The notes: generated by a model from the letters alone, not told the origin. A stretch of 64,000 nucleotides of DNA from Mycobacterium sp. (GCF_029961025.1 NZ_JASBVP010000007.1:469376-533375); one strand, 5' to 3'. Numbered from the stretch's first letter, positions 1-8,240 are shown. Numbers and translations: made by a program.

Positions 1-129
1 GCGGTGCAACTCGCGGGGCAACTCCCCGGTGCGCTCCCACTCCTCGACGTTGGGCAGGATCTCGCGCTCGGCGAACGCGCGCACCGCCTTTCGCAGCTGG
101 TCACGCTCGGGCGTGGTCCAGATGCTCAC
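1..129 (-). CDS. fadE13: Acyl-CoA dehydrogenase, N-terminal fragment (FadE13-like)
   Basis: Only the first 43 codons lie in the window; the rest runs off the left edge. The peptide opens VSIWTTPERDQLRKAVRAFA and continues with AEREILPNVEEWERTGELP, the usual N-terminal helical region of acyl-CoA dehydrogenases, which oxidise acyl-CoA to enoyl-CoA with FAD. No catalytic residues are visible in the fragment. The GTG start overlaps the stop of the upstream AtuA-like gene by four bases (GTGA), so the two are translationally coupled. In M. tuberculosis fadE13 (Rv0975c) follows Rv0976c in the same way. The family is well supported; the paralogue number rests on this context. Confidence 0.8.
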   Translation of the reverse strand, partial: MSIWTTPERDQLRKAVRAFAEREILPNVEEWERTGELPRELHR

Positions 130-1832
130 CGCAGGAGCCTTTCCGGAACGTCGACGCAGCGGCTGCGCAGCCATTCGCCCAGCCCCTTGGCCTGGGGGTC
201 GAACCGTGCCTGGTAGCCGACCCCCAGGCCCAAGATGCCGTCGATGACGAAGTTCACCGCGCGCAGGTTGGGCAGCACGTGGCGGGTGATCGGCAGCTCG
301 GCGGTCTCGGGCAGCAGGTCCCTGAGCAACTCGACCGTGAGCGTGTGCGCCAGCCAGCGCCACTGCTCCTCGGTGCGCACCCACACCCCGAGGTTGGCCG
401 ATCCGCCCTTGTCTCCGCTGCGGGCGCCCGCGACCCGGCCCAGCGGCATCCGTCGGACCGGCCCGGCGGGCAGCGGCTCGGGCAGCGGTGGCGGCGCAAC
501 CGGCGCCAGTTCGAGGGTGTCGGTGGCGGCGGGGATCTCGGTGCGGGTGCCGTCGGCGTGTACGGCGATGTGCGGCACTTGTGCGGCGTCGACGTAGCCG
601 GCAGTGAACACCCCGTAGACCTGGGCATCACCCGGCGGGGCGGTGAGGTGAAAGCCCGGGTAACTGGCCAAAGCGAGTTCGACTGCAGCCGAGGAGAATT
701 GCCGTCCGACATTGGCGGGGTCAGGGTCGCGGGCCACGCAGTGCAGCAACGCGCTGGCGGTTTCTTCGGTACCGGAGTCGGGGTGGTCGGTGCGGGCCAG
801 GGTCCACTGCAACTCGGCGGGCTTAACGCTCAGCGATGTCTCCAGCTGGCGACGCACCAGCGCGGCCTTGGCCTCGATGTCCAGACCGGTCAGCACGAAC
901 GTCATCGCGTTGCGGAACCCGCCGACGCTATTCAGCGACACCTTCAGCGTCGGTGGTGGCGGTTCCCCGGTTACCCCGCTGATGCGCACCCGATCGGGGC
1001 CGGCGCTAAAGAGCTCGATGCTGTCCATCCGGGCGGTGACGTCCGGGTTGGGGTAGCGGGCGCCGGTGATTTCGTAGAGCAATTGCGCGGTGACGGTGTC
1101 CACGCTGACCTGCCCGCCGGTGCCGGGGTGCTTGGTGATCACCGACGAGCCGTCGGGGTGAATCTCGGCCAGCGGAAAACCGGGGTGAAGCAGACCGGGG
1201 ATCGCCGGGATTTCCGTGAAAAACGCATAGTTCCCGCCGGTGGCCTGGGCACCGCACTCGATGACGTGTCCCGCGACCACCGCACCGGCAAGCCGGTCGT
1301 AGTCGGTGCGGGCCCAGCCGAAGTGTGCGGCGGCCGGCCCGACGGTCACCGAAGCATCGGTGACCCGGCCGGTGATCACCACGTCGGCCCCGCGGTTGAG
1401 GCAGTCGACGATGCCCCAGGCACCCAGGTAGGCGTTGGCCGCCAGCGGGCAGCCCAGTCCCAGCTCGGCGGCCCGCGCGTGCAGGTCGTCGCCCTCGACG
1501 TGAGCGACCCGCGCCGGGATGCCCAAGCGCTCGGCCAGGGCGCGTACCGCATCGGCCAGGCCCGAGGGGTTCAGGCCGCCGGCATTGGCGACGATGCGTA
1601 CCCCCCGGTCGTGGGCCAGCCCCAGGCACTCCTCGAGTTGGCTCAAAAACGTCTTCACATAACCGCGGCCGGGGTGCTTGGCCCGGTCACGGCCGAGGAT
1701 CAGCATGGTCAACTCGGCCAGGTAGTCGCCGGTGAGGTAGTCCAACTCGCCGCCGGTGAGCATCTCGCGCATCGCCGACAGCCGGTCGCCGTAGAACCCC
1801 GAGCAGTTCCCGATGCGAACCGCAGACACCAC
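126..1832 (-). CDS. AtuA-like (DUF1446) acyclic terpene/lipid catabolism protein, Rv0976c-like
   Basis: A 568-residue protein of the AtuA/DUF1446 family, named for acyclic terpene utilisation; the biochemical activity is not established. The N-terminal domain starts VSAVRIGNCSGFYGDRLSAM and contains the conserved glycine-rich stretches IVANAGGLNPSGLA and DVVITGRVTDASVTVGPAAA. The C-terminal part carries the small domain around RVAGARSGDKGGSANLGVW. The reading frame is open to 2009, but a Shine-Dalgarno-like GGGAGG lies 7 bases before a GTG at 1832 (a second GTG follows directly at 1829), so I start there; residues upstream look like untranslated low-complexity sequence. It forms an operon with the downstream acyl-CoA dehydrogenase, consistent with a branched-chain acyl degradation cluster. 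Confidence 0.85.
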   Translation of the reverse strand: MVSAVRIGNCSGFYGDRLSAMREMLTGGELDYLTGDYLAELTMLILGRDRAKHPGRGYVKTFLSQLEECLGLAHDRGVRIVANAGGLNPSGLADAVRALAERLGIPARVAHVEGDDLHARAAELGLGCPLAANAYLGAWGIVDCLNRGADVVITGRVTDASVTVGPAAAHFGWARTDYDRLAGAVVAGHVIECGAQATGGNYAFFTEIPAIPGLLHPGFPLAEIHPDGSSVITKHPGTGGQVSVDTVTAQLLYEITGARYPNPDVTARMDSIELFSAGPDRVRISGVTGEPPPPTLKVSLNSVGGFRNAMTFVLTGLDIEAKAALVRRQLETSLSVKPAELQWTLARTDHPDSGTEETASALLHCVARDPDPANVGRQFSSAAVELALASYPGFHLTAPPGDAQVYGVFTAGYVDAAQVPHIAVHADGTRTEIPAATDTLELAPVAPPPLPEPLPAGPVRRMPLGRVAGARSGDKGGSANLGVWVRTEEQWRWLAHTLTVELLRDLLPETAELPITRHVLPNLRAVNFVIDGILGLGVGYQARFDPQAKGLGEWLRSRCVDVPERLLR

Positions 1833-2105
1833 GTCGTGCCCTCCCTTCGGGCCGCCGCCGCGCGACCTGTCAACCAACTGGTAGGTTAGCGGGTATCCTC
1901 GCGGCCCGTCAGGGATGTCCGGCGCACCTGCGGCGCCGTCGGGGGGTGCCACCACCACCGCTGTCGGCGGCTGTGCAGCGGCGCCGCATTTTGGCGGCCC
2001 TCGCATCACCGGCTATCGTTAAGGGTGATCGTCGCGCCAAATCGTCGTGCCAACTTGGCGGTTATCCGCGAGCCGCGACCACGACCCGAGGAGTAAGGCC
2101 CAGCT

Positions 2106-2279
2106 ATGGCGGTACCCAAGCGCAGGATGTCACGGGCGAACACGCGCAGCAGGCGCGCGCAATGGAAGGCCGCCCCCATCCACCTGGTGGGTGTGACCGT
2201 GGCGGGCCGGCGGCACCAGGTGCCGCGCAGATTGCTCAAGGCGGCCCGCCTCGGGCTGATCGATTTCGACCGTCGCTAG
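2106..2279 (+). CDS. rpmF: 50S ribosomal protein bL32, zinc-free form
   Basis: A 57-residue basic protein beginning [20 protein letters not shown], the signature of bL32, and ending LIDFDRR. It is a component of the large ribosomal subunit. It contains no cysteine at all, so it is the zinc-independent (C-minus) form, lacking the two CxxC pairs of the zinc-binding paralogue. A purine-rich GGAG lies about 13 bases before the ATG. It sits alone, divergent from the AtuA-like gene and just upstream of mprA, as rpmF (Rv0979A) does in M. tuberculosis. Confidence 0.95.
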   Translation: MAVPKRRMSRANTRSRRAQWKAAPIHLVGVTVAGRRHQVPRRLLKAARLGLIDFDRR

Positions 2280-2310
2280 GGTCTCATTGCCGGGTTATCG
2301 GCTCGAGCGG

Positions 2311-2329
2311 CTCTCAGGCCGCTCTCAGG
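2311..2329 (+). promoter_or_regulatory. MprA box upstream of mprA
   Basis: Two identical 8-bp direct repeats, CTCTCAGG, at 2311-2318 and 2322-2329 are separated by CCG. This 8-3-8 arrangement is the published architecture of the MprA recognition motif in front of mprA in M. tuberculosis. The box ends 16 bases before the mprA start codon, consistent with autoregulation. Confidence 0.85.
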
Positions 2330-2345
2330 CGATGGGACGACACTG

Positions 2346-3038
2346 ATGGCCGTGCGGATACTCGTCGTCGACGACGATCGCGCGGTGCGCGAGTCGCTGC
2401 GCAGGTCCCTTTCGTTCAACGGCTACTCGGTTGCGCTGGCCCAAGACGGTGTCGAGGCGTTGGCCATGATCGCCAACGATCGACCCGACGCGCTTGTCCT
2501 CGACGTGATGATGCCGCGCCTGGACGGTCTGCAAGTCTGCCGTCAGCTCCGCAGCGCCGGGGACGACTTGCCGATTCTGGTGCTGACCGCCCGCGACTCG
2601 GTCTCCGAGCGGGTCGCCGGCCTGGACGCCGGGGCCGACGATTACCTGCCGAAGCCCTTCGCTCTGGAAGAATTGCTGGCCCGTATGCGGGCTCTGTTGC
2701 GCCGCACCAGATCTGACGAGTCCGCGGAGTCGGTCGCCGTGACGTTCTCCGACCTCACCCTGGACCCGACAACACGCGAAGTGACCCGCGGACAACGCCA
2801 GATCAGTTTGACCCGCACCGAATTCGCATTGCTGGAAATGCTGATTACCAACCCGCGACGGGTGCTGACCCGCAGCCGTATTCTCGAGGAGGTGTGGGGG
2901 TTTGACTTTCCCACCTCAGGCAATGCGCTGGAGGTCTACATCGGGTATCTGCGCCGCAAGACCGAAGCCGAGGGCGAGCCGCGGCTGATCCACACCGTGC
3001 GCGGGGTGGGCTACGTGCTCCGTGAGACGCCGCCCTGA
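2346..3038 (+). CDS. mprA: Two-component response regulator MprA
   Basis: A 230-residue OmpR/PhoB-family regulator. The receiver domain (about 1-115) has the acidic pocket DDD at 10-11, phosphoacceptor D53 in LVLDVMMP, T81 and K103 in LPKPF. The C-terminal winged helix (about 130-228) ends with [11 protein letters not shown]. In M. tuberculosis MprA is phosphorylated by MprB under envelope stress and activates pepD, sigE and sigB. The gene is preceded by an MprA box and overlaps mprB by one base (TGATG), so the pair is translationally coupled. Confidence 0.97.
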   Translation: MAVRILVVDDDRAVRESLRRSLSFNGYSVALAQDGVEALAMIANDRPDALVLDVMMPRLDGLQVCRQLRSAGDDLPILVLTARDSVSERVAGLDAGADDYLPKPFALEELLARMRALLRRTRSDESAESVAVTFSDLTLDPTTREVTRGQRQISLTRTEFALLEMLITNPRRVLTRSRILEEVWGFDFPTSGNALEVYIGYLRRKTEAEGEPRLIHTVRGVGYVLRETPP

Positions 3039-4585
3039 TGGCCGTGTTCCGCCGACGGCGACGTGCTGCACCGGGGGCCACCACTTCGTTGTCTCTGCGG
3101 TGGCGGGTGATGCTGCTGGCGATGTCCATGGTGGCGATGGTGGTCGTGCTGGTGGCGGTCGCCGTCTACGCGGTGATCTCGGCGGCGCTGTACAGCGACA
3201 TCGATAGCCAGCTGCAAAGCCGGGCACAGCTGCTGATCGCCAGTGGTTCGCTGGCGGCCGATCCTGCCAAGGCTATTGAGGGCACTGCATATTCAGATGT
3301 CAATGCGATGCTGGTGATTCCCGGCCGATCCATCTACAGCGCCCACCAGGCAGGCCAAACCCTGCCGCTGGGCCCGCCCGAGAAAGCCATCATCCGAGGC
3401 GAGCTGTTCATGTCGCGCCGGACCGTGGGTGATCAACGGGTGCTGGCCATTCACTTGCCCAATGGCAGTTCGCTTTTGATTTCCAAGAGTCTGTCCCCGA
3501 CGGATGCGGTCATGACGAAACTGCGGTGGGTGCTGCTGATCGTCGGGGGCATCGGTGTTGCGGTCGCCGCGGTGGCCGGTGGGATGGTCACCCGCGCCGG
3601 CCTGCGCCCCGTGGCCCGCCTCACCGAAGCCGCCGAGCGGGTGGCCCGCACCGATGACCTACGGCCTATCCCTGTGTTCGGCAGTGACGAATTAGCCAGG
3701 CTCACTGAGTCATTCAACTTGATGCTGCGGGCTTTGGCGGAGTCTCGGGAACGGCAGGCGCGGCTGGTGACCGATGCCGGCCATGAACTGCGCACCCCGC
3801 TCACGTCGTTGCGCACCAATGTCGAGTTACTTATGGCGTCGATGGAGCCTGGAGCGCCACGGCTTCCGGAGCAGGAGATGATCGAGCTGCGCGCCGACGT
3901 GCTCGCGCAAATCGAGGAATTGTCCACGCTGGTAGGTGATTTGGTAGATCTCACCCGAGACGATGCTGGCCAGACGGTGTATGAGCCGGTGGATATGTCC
4001 GAGGTCATCGACCGCAGCCTGGAGCGGGTTCGGCGGCGCCGCAACGACATCGAGTTCGACGTCCAGGTGATCCCTTGGCAGGTCTACGGCGACGGAGCGG
4101 GGCTCGCGCGCGCGGTGGTGAACTTGATGGACAACGCGGCCAAATGGAGTCCGCCGGGTGGGCGCGTGGGTGTCCGAATGACACAGCTGGACCCCGCGCA
4201 CGCTGAACTGGTGGTGTCCGACCACGGCCCGGGGATTCCCGCCCACGAGCGGATGCTGGTGTTCGAACGGTTCTATCGTTCGGAGTCGGCGCGGGCGATG
4301 CCCGGTTCTGGCCTGGGGCTGGCGATCGTCAAACAGGTGGTGCTCAAACACGGAGGGGCGCTGCGTGTCGAAGAGACCGTCCCCGGAGGCCAACCCCCGG
4401 GGACGTCGATCCGGGTGCTGCTGCCGGGCAGGCCGATGCCGATCGTGCCGTATCCGGTGCCTGCGGCGGGCACCCCGGCCGGCGTCGGCGCGGCGGGGGA
4501 AGGAGATTCCCCCAAAGATGCGGTGAACTCTGCGGGCGCGACGAACGTTCTCTCAGTGGATTCTCAGTCCACGCGGGCAGGGTAG
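3038..4585 (+). CDS. mprB: Two-component sensor histidine kinase MprB
   Basis: A 515-residue membrane kinase that senses envelope stress and phosphorylates MprA. The first membrane segment spans about 25-50, an extracytoplasmic sensor about 51-163, the second segment about 164-184, then HAMP. The phosphoacceptor is H249 in TDAGHELRTPLTSLR, the same number as reported for M. tuberculosis MprB. ATP-binding motifs follow: LMDNAAKWSPPGG (N box), DHGPGIP (G1) and GSGLGLAIV (G2). The proline-rich tail after the kinase core looks disordered. Its last codons contain the MprA box for pepD. Confidence 0.97.
   Translation: MAVFRRRRRAAPGATTSLSLRWRVMLLAMSMVAMVVVLVAVAVYAVISAALYSDIDSQLQSRAQLLIASGSLAADPAKAIEGTAYSDVNAMLVIPGRSIYSAHQAGQTLPLGPPEKAIIRGELFMSRRTVGDQRVLAIHLPNGSSLLISKSLSPTDAVMTKLRWVLLIVGGIGVAVAAVAGGMVTRAGLRPVARLTEAAERVARTDDLRPIPVFGSDELARLTESFNLMLRALAESRERQARLVTDAGHELRTPLTSLRTNVELLMASMEPGAPRLPEQEMIELRADVLAQIEELSTLVGDLVDLTRDDAGQTVYEPVDMSEVIDRSLERVRRRRNDIEFDVQVIPWQVYGDGAGLARAVVNLMDNAAKWSPPGGRVGVRMTQLDPAHAELVVSDHGPGIPAHERMLVFERFYRSESARAMPGSGLGLAIVKQVVLKHGGALRVEETVPGGQPPGTSIRVLLPGRPMPIVPYPVPAAGTPAGVGAAGEGDSPKDAVNSAGATNVLSVDSQSTRAG
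4550..4568 (+). promoter_or_regulatory. MprA box upstream of pepD
   Basis: CTCTCAGT (4550-4557), a GGA spacer, and TTCTCAGT (4561-4568) form an 8-3-8 direct repeat matching the box in front of mprA. It lies inside the last codons of mprB and about 80 bases before the pepD start, where it could drive an internal promoter for pepD. In M. tuberculosis pepD is a known MprA target. Confidence 0.8.
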
Positions 4586-4649
4586 TTGTGCGGTTAGGGT
4601 GGAGTCCGAGCCCGCCGCAGGGCAAGCCACCTAAAGCACCCTAGAGGAA

Positions 4650-5990
4650 GTGCAACCTAGCGAAATGACGAATCACCCCCCCTATTCGCCGCCGCCGCGG
4701 CAGAGCGGATATCAGCCGGCGTCCGGTCAGCCCGCCGGTTATCCCGGTCACGGCCAGCAACAACCGTACCCGCCACAGTACGACTGGCGTTATTCGCCGC
4801 AGCCCGGTTATCGCCAGGGGTTCGATCCCTACGGCGGGGCGCCGGCGGGCCCGGCTGGCGGCCGGCCTGAGCTACCCCAAAGACGTTCCCGAGCAGGGCT
4901 ATTAGCGATCGGCGCGCTAATCATCGCAATGGTTTCGGCCGGTATCGGCGGTGGGGTGGCGTTGCTCGTCGAGCGTGGGGAGCAGTCGGTCGGTGGGGCC
5001 GGGAGCACGCTCAACGGCCCGGCTCCGGGGATGCCCGCGGCTAACGCGCCGGCGGGCTCTGTCGAACAGGTTGCCGCCAAGGTGGTGCCCAGCGTCGTGA
5101 TGCTGGAGACCGACTTGGGCCGTCAGCAGGAGGAGGGTTCCGGGGTTATTCTGTCGCCCGACGGGTTGATCCTGACCAACAACCACGTCATCGCGGCCGC
5201 GGCCAATGCCGCTCGCGACGGCGGGGCGCCGAAGACGACGGTGACCTTCTCCGACGGCCGCACCGCGGCCTTCACGGTCGTGGGGGCGGATCCCACCACC
5301 GATATCGCGGTGGTCCGTGCCCAGGGGGTTTCCGGGCTCACCCCCATCACGCTGGGCTCCTCGGCGAACCTGCGCGTCGGCCAGCCGGTGGTGGCGGTGG
5401 GCTCACCGCTCGGTCTGGAGGGAACGGTGACCAGCGGAATCATCAGCGCCCTCAACCGGCCGGTGTCGACCACCGGCGAATCGGGGAACCAGAACACCGT
5501 GCTGGACGCCATCCAGACCGACGCGGCGATCAACCCGGGCAACTCCGGCGGCGCGCTGGTCAACATGAGCGCCCAGTTGATCGGCATCAACTCGGCCATC
5601 GCCACTTTGGGCGCCGATTCCCCCGAGGCGCAAAGTGGTTCCATCGGGCTCGGTTTTGCGATCCCGGTCGACCAGGCCAAGCGGATCGCCGATGAGCTGA
5701 TCAGCACCGGCCACGCGACCCACGCGTCGTTGGGTGTGCAGGTGGTCAGCGACAAGGAAACCCCCGGAGCACGCATCGTCCAGGTGATGCCGGATGGTGC
5801 CGCGGCCAGCGCCGGGCTGCCCGCCGGGGCCATCGTCACCAAGCTCGACGACCGCCCGATCAACGGTGCCGATGCGTTGGTGGCCGCCGTGCGATCCAAG
5901 GTACCCGGCGACAAGGTGACGCTGACCTACCTGGATCCCTCGGGTGCCACCAAGACCGTACAGGTCACCCTCGGCAAGGCACCGCAGTGA
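4650..5990 (+). CDS. pepD: HtrA-like membrane-anchored serine protease PepD
   Basis: A 446-residue HtrA/DegP-type protease and chaperone of the cell envelope. Residues 1-80 are a proline/glutamine/tyrosine-rich cytoplasmic tail, 83-107 a single membrane anchor, about 135-340 a trypsin-like domain, and about 355-440 a PDZ domain. The catalytic triad is H179 (LTNNHVI), D218 (TTDIAV) and S299 (NPGNSGGA). It is placed behind mprAB and under an MprA box, as in M. tuberculosis. The start is uncertain: a GTG at 4650 sits right after AGAGGAA, and an ATG at 4665 (MTNHPPYS) is an equally plausible start. Confidence 0.95.
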   Translation: MQPSEMTNHPPYSPPPRQSGYQPASGQPAGYPGHGQQQPYPPQYDWRYSPQPGYRQGFDPYGGAPAGPAGGRPELPQRRSRAGLLAIGALIIAMVSAGIGGGVALLVERGEQSVGGAGSTLNGPAPGMPAANAPAGSVEQVAAKVVPSVVMLETDLGRQQEEGSGVILSPDGLILTNNHVIAAAANAARDGGAPKTTVTFSDGRTAAFTVVGADPTTDIAVVRAQGVSGLTPITLGSSANLRVGQPVVAVGSPLGLEGTVTSGIISALNRPVSTTGESGNQNTVLDAIQTDAAINPGNSGGALVNMSAQLIGINSAIATLGADSPEAQSGSIGLGFAIPVDQAKRIADELISTGHATHASLGVQVVSDKETPGARIVQVMPDGAAASAGLPAGAIVTKLDDRPINGADALVAAVRSKVPGDKVTLTYLDPSGATKTVQVTLGKAPQ

Positions 5991-6036
5991 TGGCGGCGGG
6001 CGCGTCGCGGTCGGACCCCGGATATACGGTGCAACT

Positions 6037-6531
6037 ATGCAACAGCGCGTGGAGCTGATCGGCCGGGCGCTCGTCGTCGTCGTCGACGACCGCACCGCCC
6101 ATGGCGACGAGGACCACAGCGGACCGCTGGTCACCGAGCTACTCACCGAGGCGGGATTCGTTGTCGATGGTGTGGTGGCCGTGGCGGCCGACGAGGTGGA
6201 GATCCGCAACGCCCTCAACACCGCGGTGATCGGCGGGGTCGACCTGGTGGTGTCGGTCGGCGGCACCGGCGTCACCCCTCGCGATGTCACCCCGGAAGCC
6301 ACCCGCGACATTCTCGACCGTGAAATCCTCGGTATTGCCGAAGCGATTCGCGCCTCGGCGCGCTCTGCCGGCATTGTCGACGGCGCATTGTCACGCGGTT
6401 TAGCGGGAATTTCCGGCAGCACGCTGGTGGTGAACCTGGCCGCCTCGCGTTATGCGGTGCGCGACGGCATGGCCACGCTGAATCCGCTGGCCGCCTACAT
6501 CATCGGTCAATTATCGAGCCTGGAAATCTGA
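6037..6531 (+). CDS. moaB2: MogA/MoaB-family molybdopterin protein (MoaB2)
   Basis: A 164-residue protein of the MoaB/Mog family, which binds molybdopterin and can adenylylate it during molybdenum cofactor synthesis. The signature VVSVGGTGVTPRDVTPEAT is intact, and DDRTAHGDEDHSGPL and SGSTLVVNLA correspond to other conserved loops. I chose the ATG at 6037 because the protein then begins MQQRVELIGRALVVVV, directly at the family domain; the frame is open upstream into the end of pepD but that part has no family similarity. It follows pepD by 46 bases and ends the mprA-mprB-pepD-moaB2 block. Confidence 0.9.
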   Translation: MQQRVELIGRALVVVVDDRTAHGDEDHSGPLVTELLTEAGFVVDGVVAVAADEVEIRNALNTAVIGGVDLVVSVGGTGVTPRDVTPEATRDILDREILGIAEAIRASARSAGIVDGALSRGLAGISGSTLVVNLAASRYAVRDGMATLNPLAAYIIGQLSSLEI

Positions 6532-6639
6532 GCGGTTTTCACCAGCGGCCGGGTCCGGAAACCTACGGCATGTTGCCGCCCGATCACACTCCGGTGACGA
6601 ATAACCCCGTGATTGGGAAAAGTGGGCAATTAGGCGCGC

Positions 6640-6662
6640 AACAGAACATACTGTTTTCTGTT
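6640..6662. promoter_or_regulatory. Inverted repeat upstream of mscL
   Basis: AACAGAA (6640-6646) and TTCTGTT (6656-6662) form a perfect 7-bp dyad with a 9-base spacer in a locally AT-rich leader, ending 30 bases before the mscL start. It may be an operator or promoter element. The T run after it could also suggest a weak terminator for moaB2. Confidence 0.35.
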
Positions 6663-6692
6663 TTTGCCGGTAATTGCTGGGAGGTAGCTTGG

Positions 6693-7118
6693 GTGTTTAA
6701 AGGCTTCAAGAATTTTTTGATGCGCGGTGACGTGATCACCGTGGCCGTCGGCCTGGTTGTGGCCCTGGCCTTTTCGAATTTGGTCAAGGCCTTCACCGAC
6801 AGCGTGATCACCCCGCTGGTCGCGGCCGCCCAGCCCGCTGGCCGGCTCGGCCTGGGTTGGCAGCTCGGCCAGGCGGGCAATAAGACGACTTTTGTCGACG
6901 TGGGAGCGTTCATCTCGGCGATCGTCTACTTCGTCGTGTTCATGGCGGTGGTGTATTTCCTGATCGTGCTTCCCTACAAGCACATCCAGGCCCGCCGCGG
7001 TGTCACCGTGTTCGGCGAGGAGCCGGCGACAAAGGCGTGCCCGGAGTGCTTGTCCGACATTTCGGAGGCCGCGCGCAAGTGCAAGTACTGCGGCAGCCTG
7101 CAGTTCACCTCCCCGTGA
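6693..7118 (+). CDS. mscL: MscL-family mechanosensitive channel with C-terminal zinc ribbon
   Basis: A 141-residue two-helix membrane protein. The N-terminus VFKGFKNFLMRGDVITVAVG and the following FTDSVITPL are the MscL hallmark (S1 helix plus TM1, about 1-45). TM2 is about 72-98, ending LIVLPYKHI. Instead of the usual C-terminal helical bundle it ends in a four-cysteine zinc-ribbon module: CPEC at the start and CKYC near the end. MscL channels open under membrane tension and release solutes on osmotic downshock. The GTG start at 6693 is set by GGAGG eight bases upstream. It faces the SAF-domain gene convergently; in M. tuberculosis mscL (Rv0985c) is on the opposite strand. Confidence 0.88.
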   Translation: MFKGFKNFLMRGDVITVAVGLVVALAFSNLVKAFTDSVITPLVAAAQPAGRLGLGWQLGQAGNKTTFVDVGAFISAIVYFVVFMAVVYFLIVLPYKHIQARRGVTVFGEEPATKACPECLSDISEAARKCKYCGSLQFTSP

Positions 7119-7133
7119 CCCCATGACCCGTTG

Positions 7134-7147
7134 ACCCCTCGCGGGGT
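7134..7147. terminator. Possible bidirectional terminator hairpin
   Basis: ACCCC and GGGGT arms around a TCGC loop form a 5-bp GC-rich hairpin between the convergent mscL and SAF-domain genes. There is no T run, so termination is only suggested by position. Confidence 0.35.
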
Positions 7148-7178
7148 GAACGCTTAGCGGGCCGACGCTCGGTGCGGC

Positions 7179-7832
7179 TCAGTGCAGGATGACGGTCACC
7201 GCCTGAGCCAGTGTCGCCCCGGCCACCGCGTTCGCCGCCCCGGCCGGCAGCGCCACCAGCACCAGCCGATCGGTGTCAGCGGCGGGGAGCTGTGGTTTAG
7301 CCGAGGCCAGGACCACAACGGCGTTGGCGGCCACCAGCCGCGCGGTCGCTTGTGGGTCGTGAGCCGGGGCGGCCAGCACGTCGACGATATCGCCGGGACG
7401 GAGCAGGTCGATCAGCGCGGCGTCGGCCAGGTGCAGCGGCACCAGGCGGGCGCCCGGCCCGGCCGCCGCCCCCGCGAGCCGGCTCGAAAGCAAACGCACG
7501 TCGGTGAGGACCTCGCCCCGACGCGTCGGGCCGGCCAGTGTCGAACCAACCACCGCGTGCAGGTCGCCCTGCGACCCATCGGGTACCGCGGTCACCGACC
7601 GTTTTTCCAAGCGGACGTCGTCGGGGGTCAACGCGGCGCCGGGGCTCAAGTCACGGGCGGCGACCACCACCTCCACCCGATCGCCCTGCGGATTTGCCCG
7701 CAACGCCGCCACGGCCGCCAGCACCACGAGGCCACCGGCCACGGCTCGCCGGGCGCCCACGGTTCGCGTCCAGTCCGGGCGCAGTGCCACGCCTACCCGG
7801 CTGAGCAGCGCGGGATTCAGCGATTCCCCCAT
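7179..7832 (-). CDS. SAF-domain (CpaB/RcpC-like) membrane-anchored protein, Rv0990c-like
   Basis: A 217-residue protein starting MGESLNPALLSRVG. One hydrophobic segment (VAGGLVVLAAVAALRA, about 30-46) anchors it, followed by a SAF domain at about 52-115 (VEVVVAARDLSPGAALTPDD) and a C-terminal region with the RcpC-like pattern LLRPGDIVDVLA. SAF/RcpC proteins in other bacteria belong to Flp pilus assembly, but no pilus genes are nearby, so the role is unknown. The ATG at 7832 is preferred over a GTG nine bases upstream by the family N-terminus. It is the leftmost gene of a leftward cluster with ruc and the folate cyclo-ligase. Confidence 0.75.
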   Translation of the reverse strand: MGESLNPALLSRVGVALRPDWTRTVGARRAVAGGLVVLAAVAALRANPQGDRVEVVVAARDLSPGAALTPDDVRLEKRSVTAVPDGSQGDLHAVVGSTLAGPTRRGEVLTDVRLLSSRLAGAAAGPGARLVPLHLADAALIDLLRPGDIVDVLAAPAHDPQATARLVAANAVVVLASAKPQLPAADTDRLVLVALPAGAANAVAGATLAQAVTVILH

Positions 7833-7901
7833 GGCCCACACCGTAGGCGTGCCGAAAGGCCACCGCCGCCGCCCGCGGCGCTCCTGTGGATAACGCGCCG
7901 G

Positions 7902-8213
7902 CTAGACGGCCGCCGCGGTCTTCGACGCCGGCTCTGCCGGCGCGGCCGACTTCTCCGCTGATCCGGATTTCGTGCTTTCCGACGAGCTGTCAGACGGCGG
8001 GGTCTTGGTGGAGCCGCCGGTCGGGCGCTCAGTCGATTCGCGGCTGTCGGTGCGGTAAAAACCGCTGCCCTTGAACACGATTCCCACCGAGTTGAACAGT
8101 TTGCGCAGCCGGCCCGAACACCGTCGGCAGGTGGTCAGCGCGTCATCGGTCAACGCCTGCACCACATCGAAGCGGTCACCGCACTGCGTGCACGCGTAGC
8201 TGTAGGTCGGCAC
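7902..8213 (-). CDS. ruc: FmdB-type zinc-ribbon redox chaperone (Ruc, Rv0991c-like)
   Basis: A 103-residue protein with an N-terminal zinc ribbon, MPTYSYACTQCGDRFDVVQ then CRRCSGRLRKLF (CxxC...CxxC), and the FmdB signature VGIVFKGSGFYRTD. The rest, about 55-103, is a serine/threonine/lysine-rich low-complexity tail without hydrophobic residues, predicted disordered. The M. tuberculosis homologue Rv0991c (Ruc) is a zinc-dependent, oxidation-activated chaperone whose disordered tail is needed for activity. A near-perfect CIRCE element lies 28 bases upstream, so heat-shock control by HrcA is likely. Confidence 0.88.
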   Translation of the reverse strand: MPTYSYACTQCGDRFDVVQALTDDALTTCRRCSGRLRKLFNSVGIVFKGSGFYRTDSRESTERPTGGSTKTPPSDSSSESTKSGSAEKSAAPAEPASKTAAAV

Positions 8214-8240
8214 AGAAAACCTCCGAATGTGGGCGTTTGT

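Noticed and set aside
279..1889. A 536-codon frame on the + strand opposite the AtuA-like gene
   Set aside because: It is the mirror of a conserved gene in GC-rich DNA; its product is a repetitive Arg/Gly/Gln-rich sequence with no family features, and the - strand product has clear motifs.
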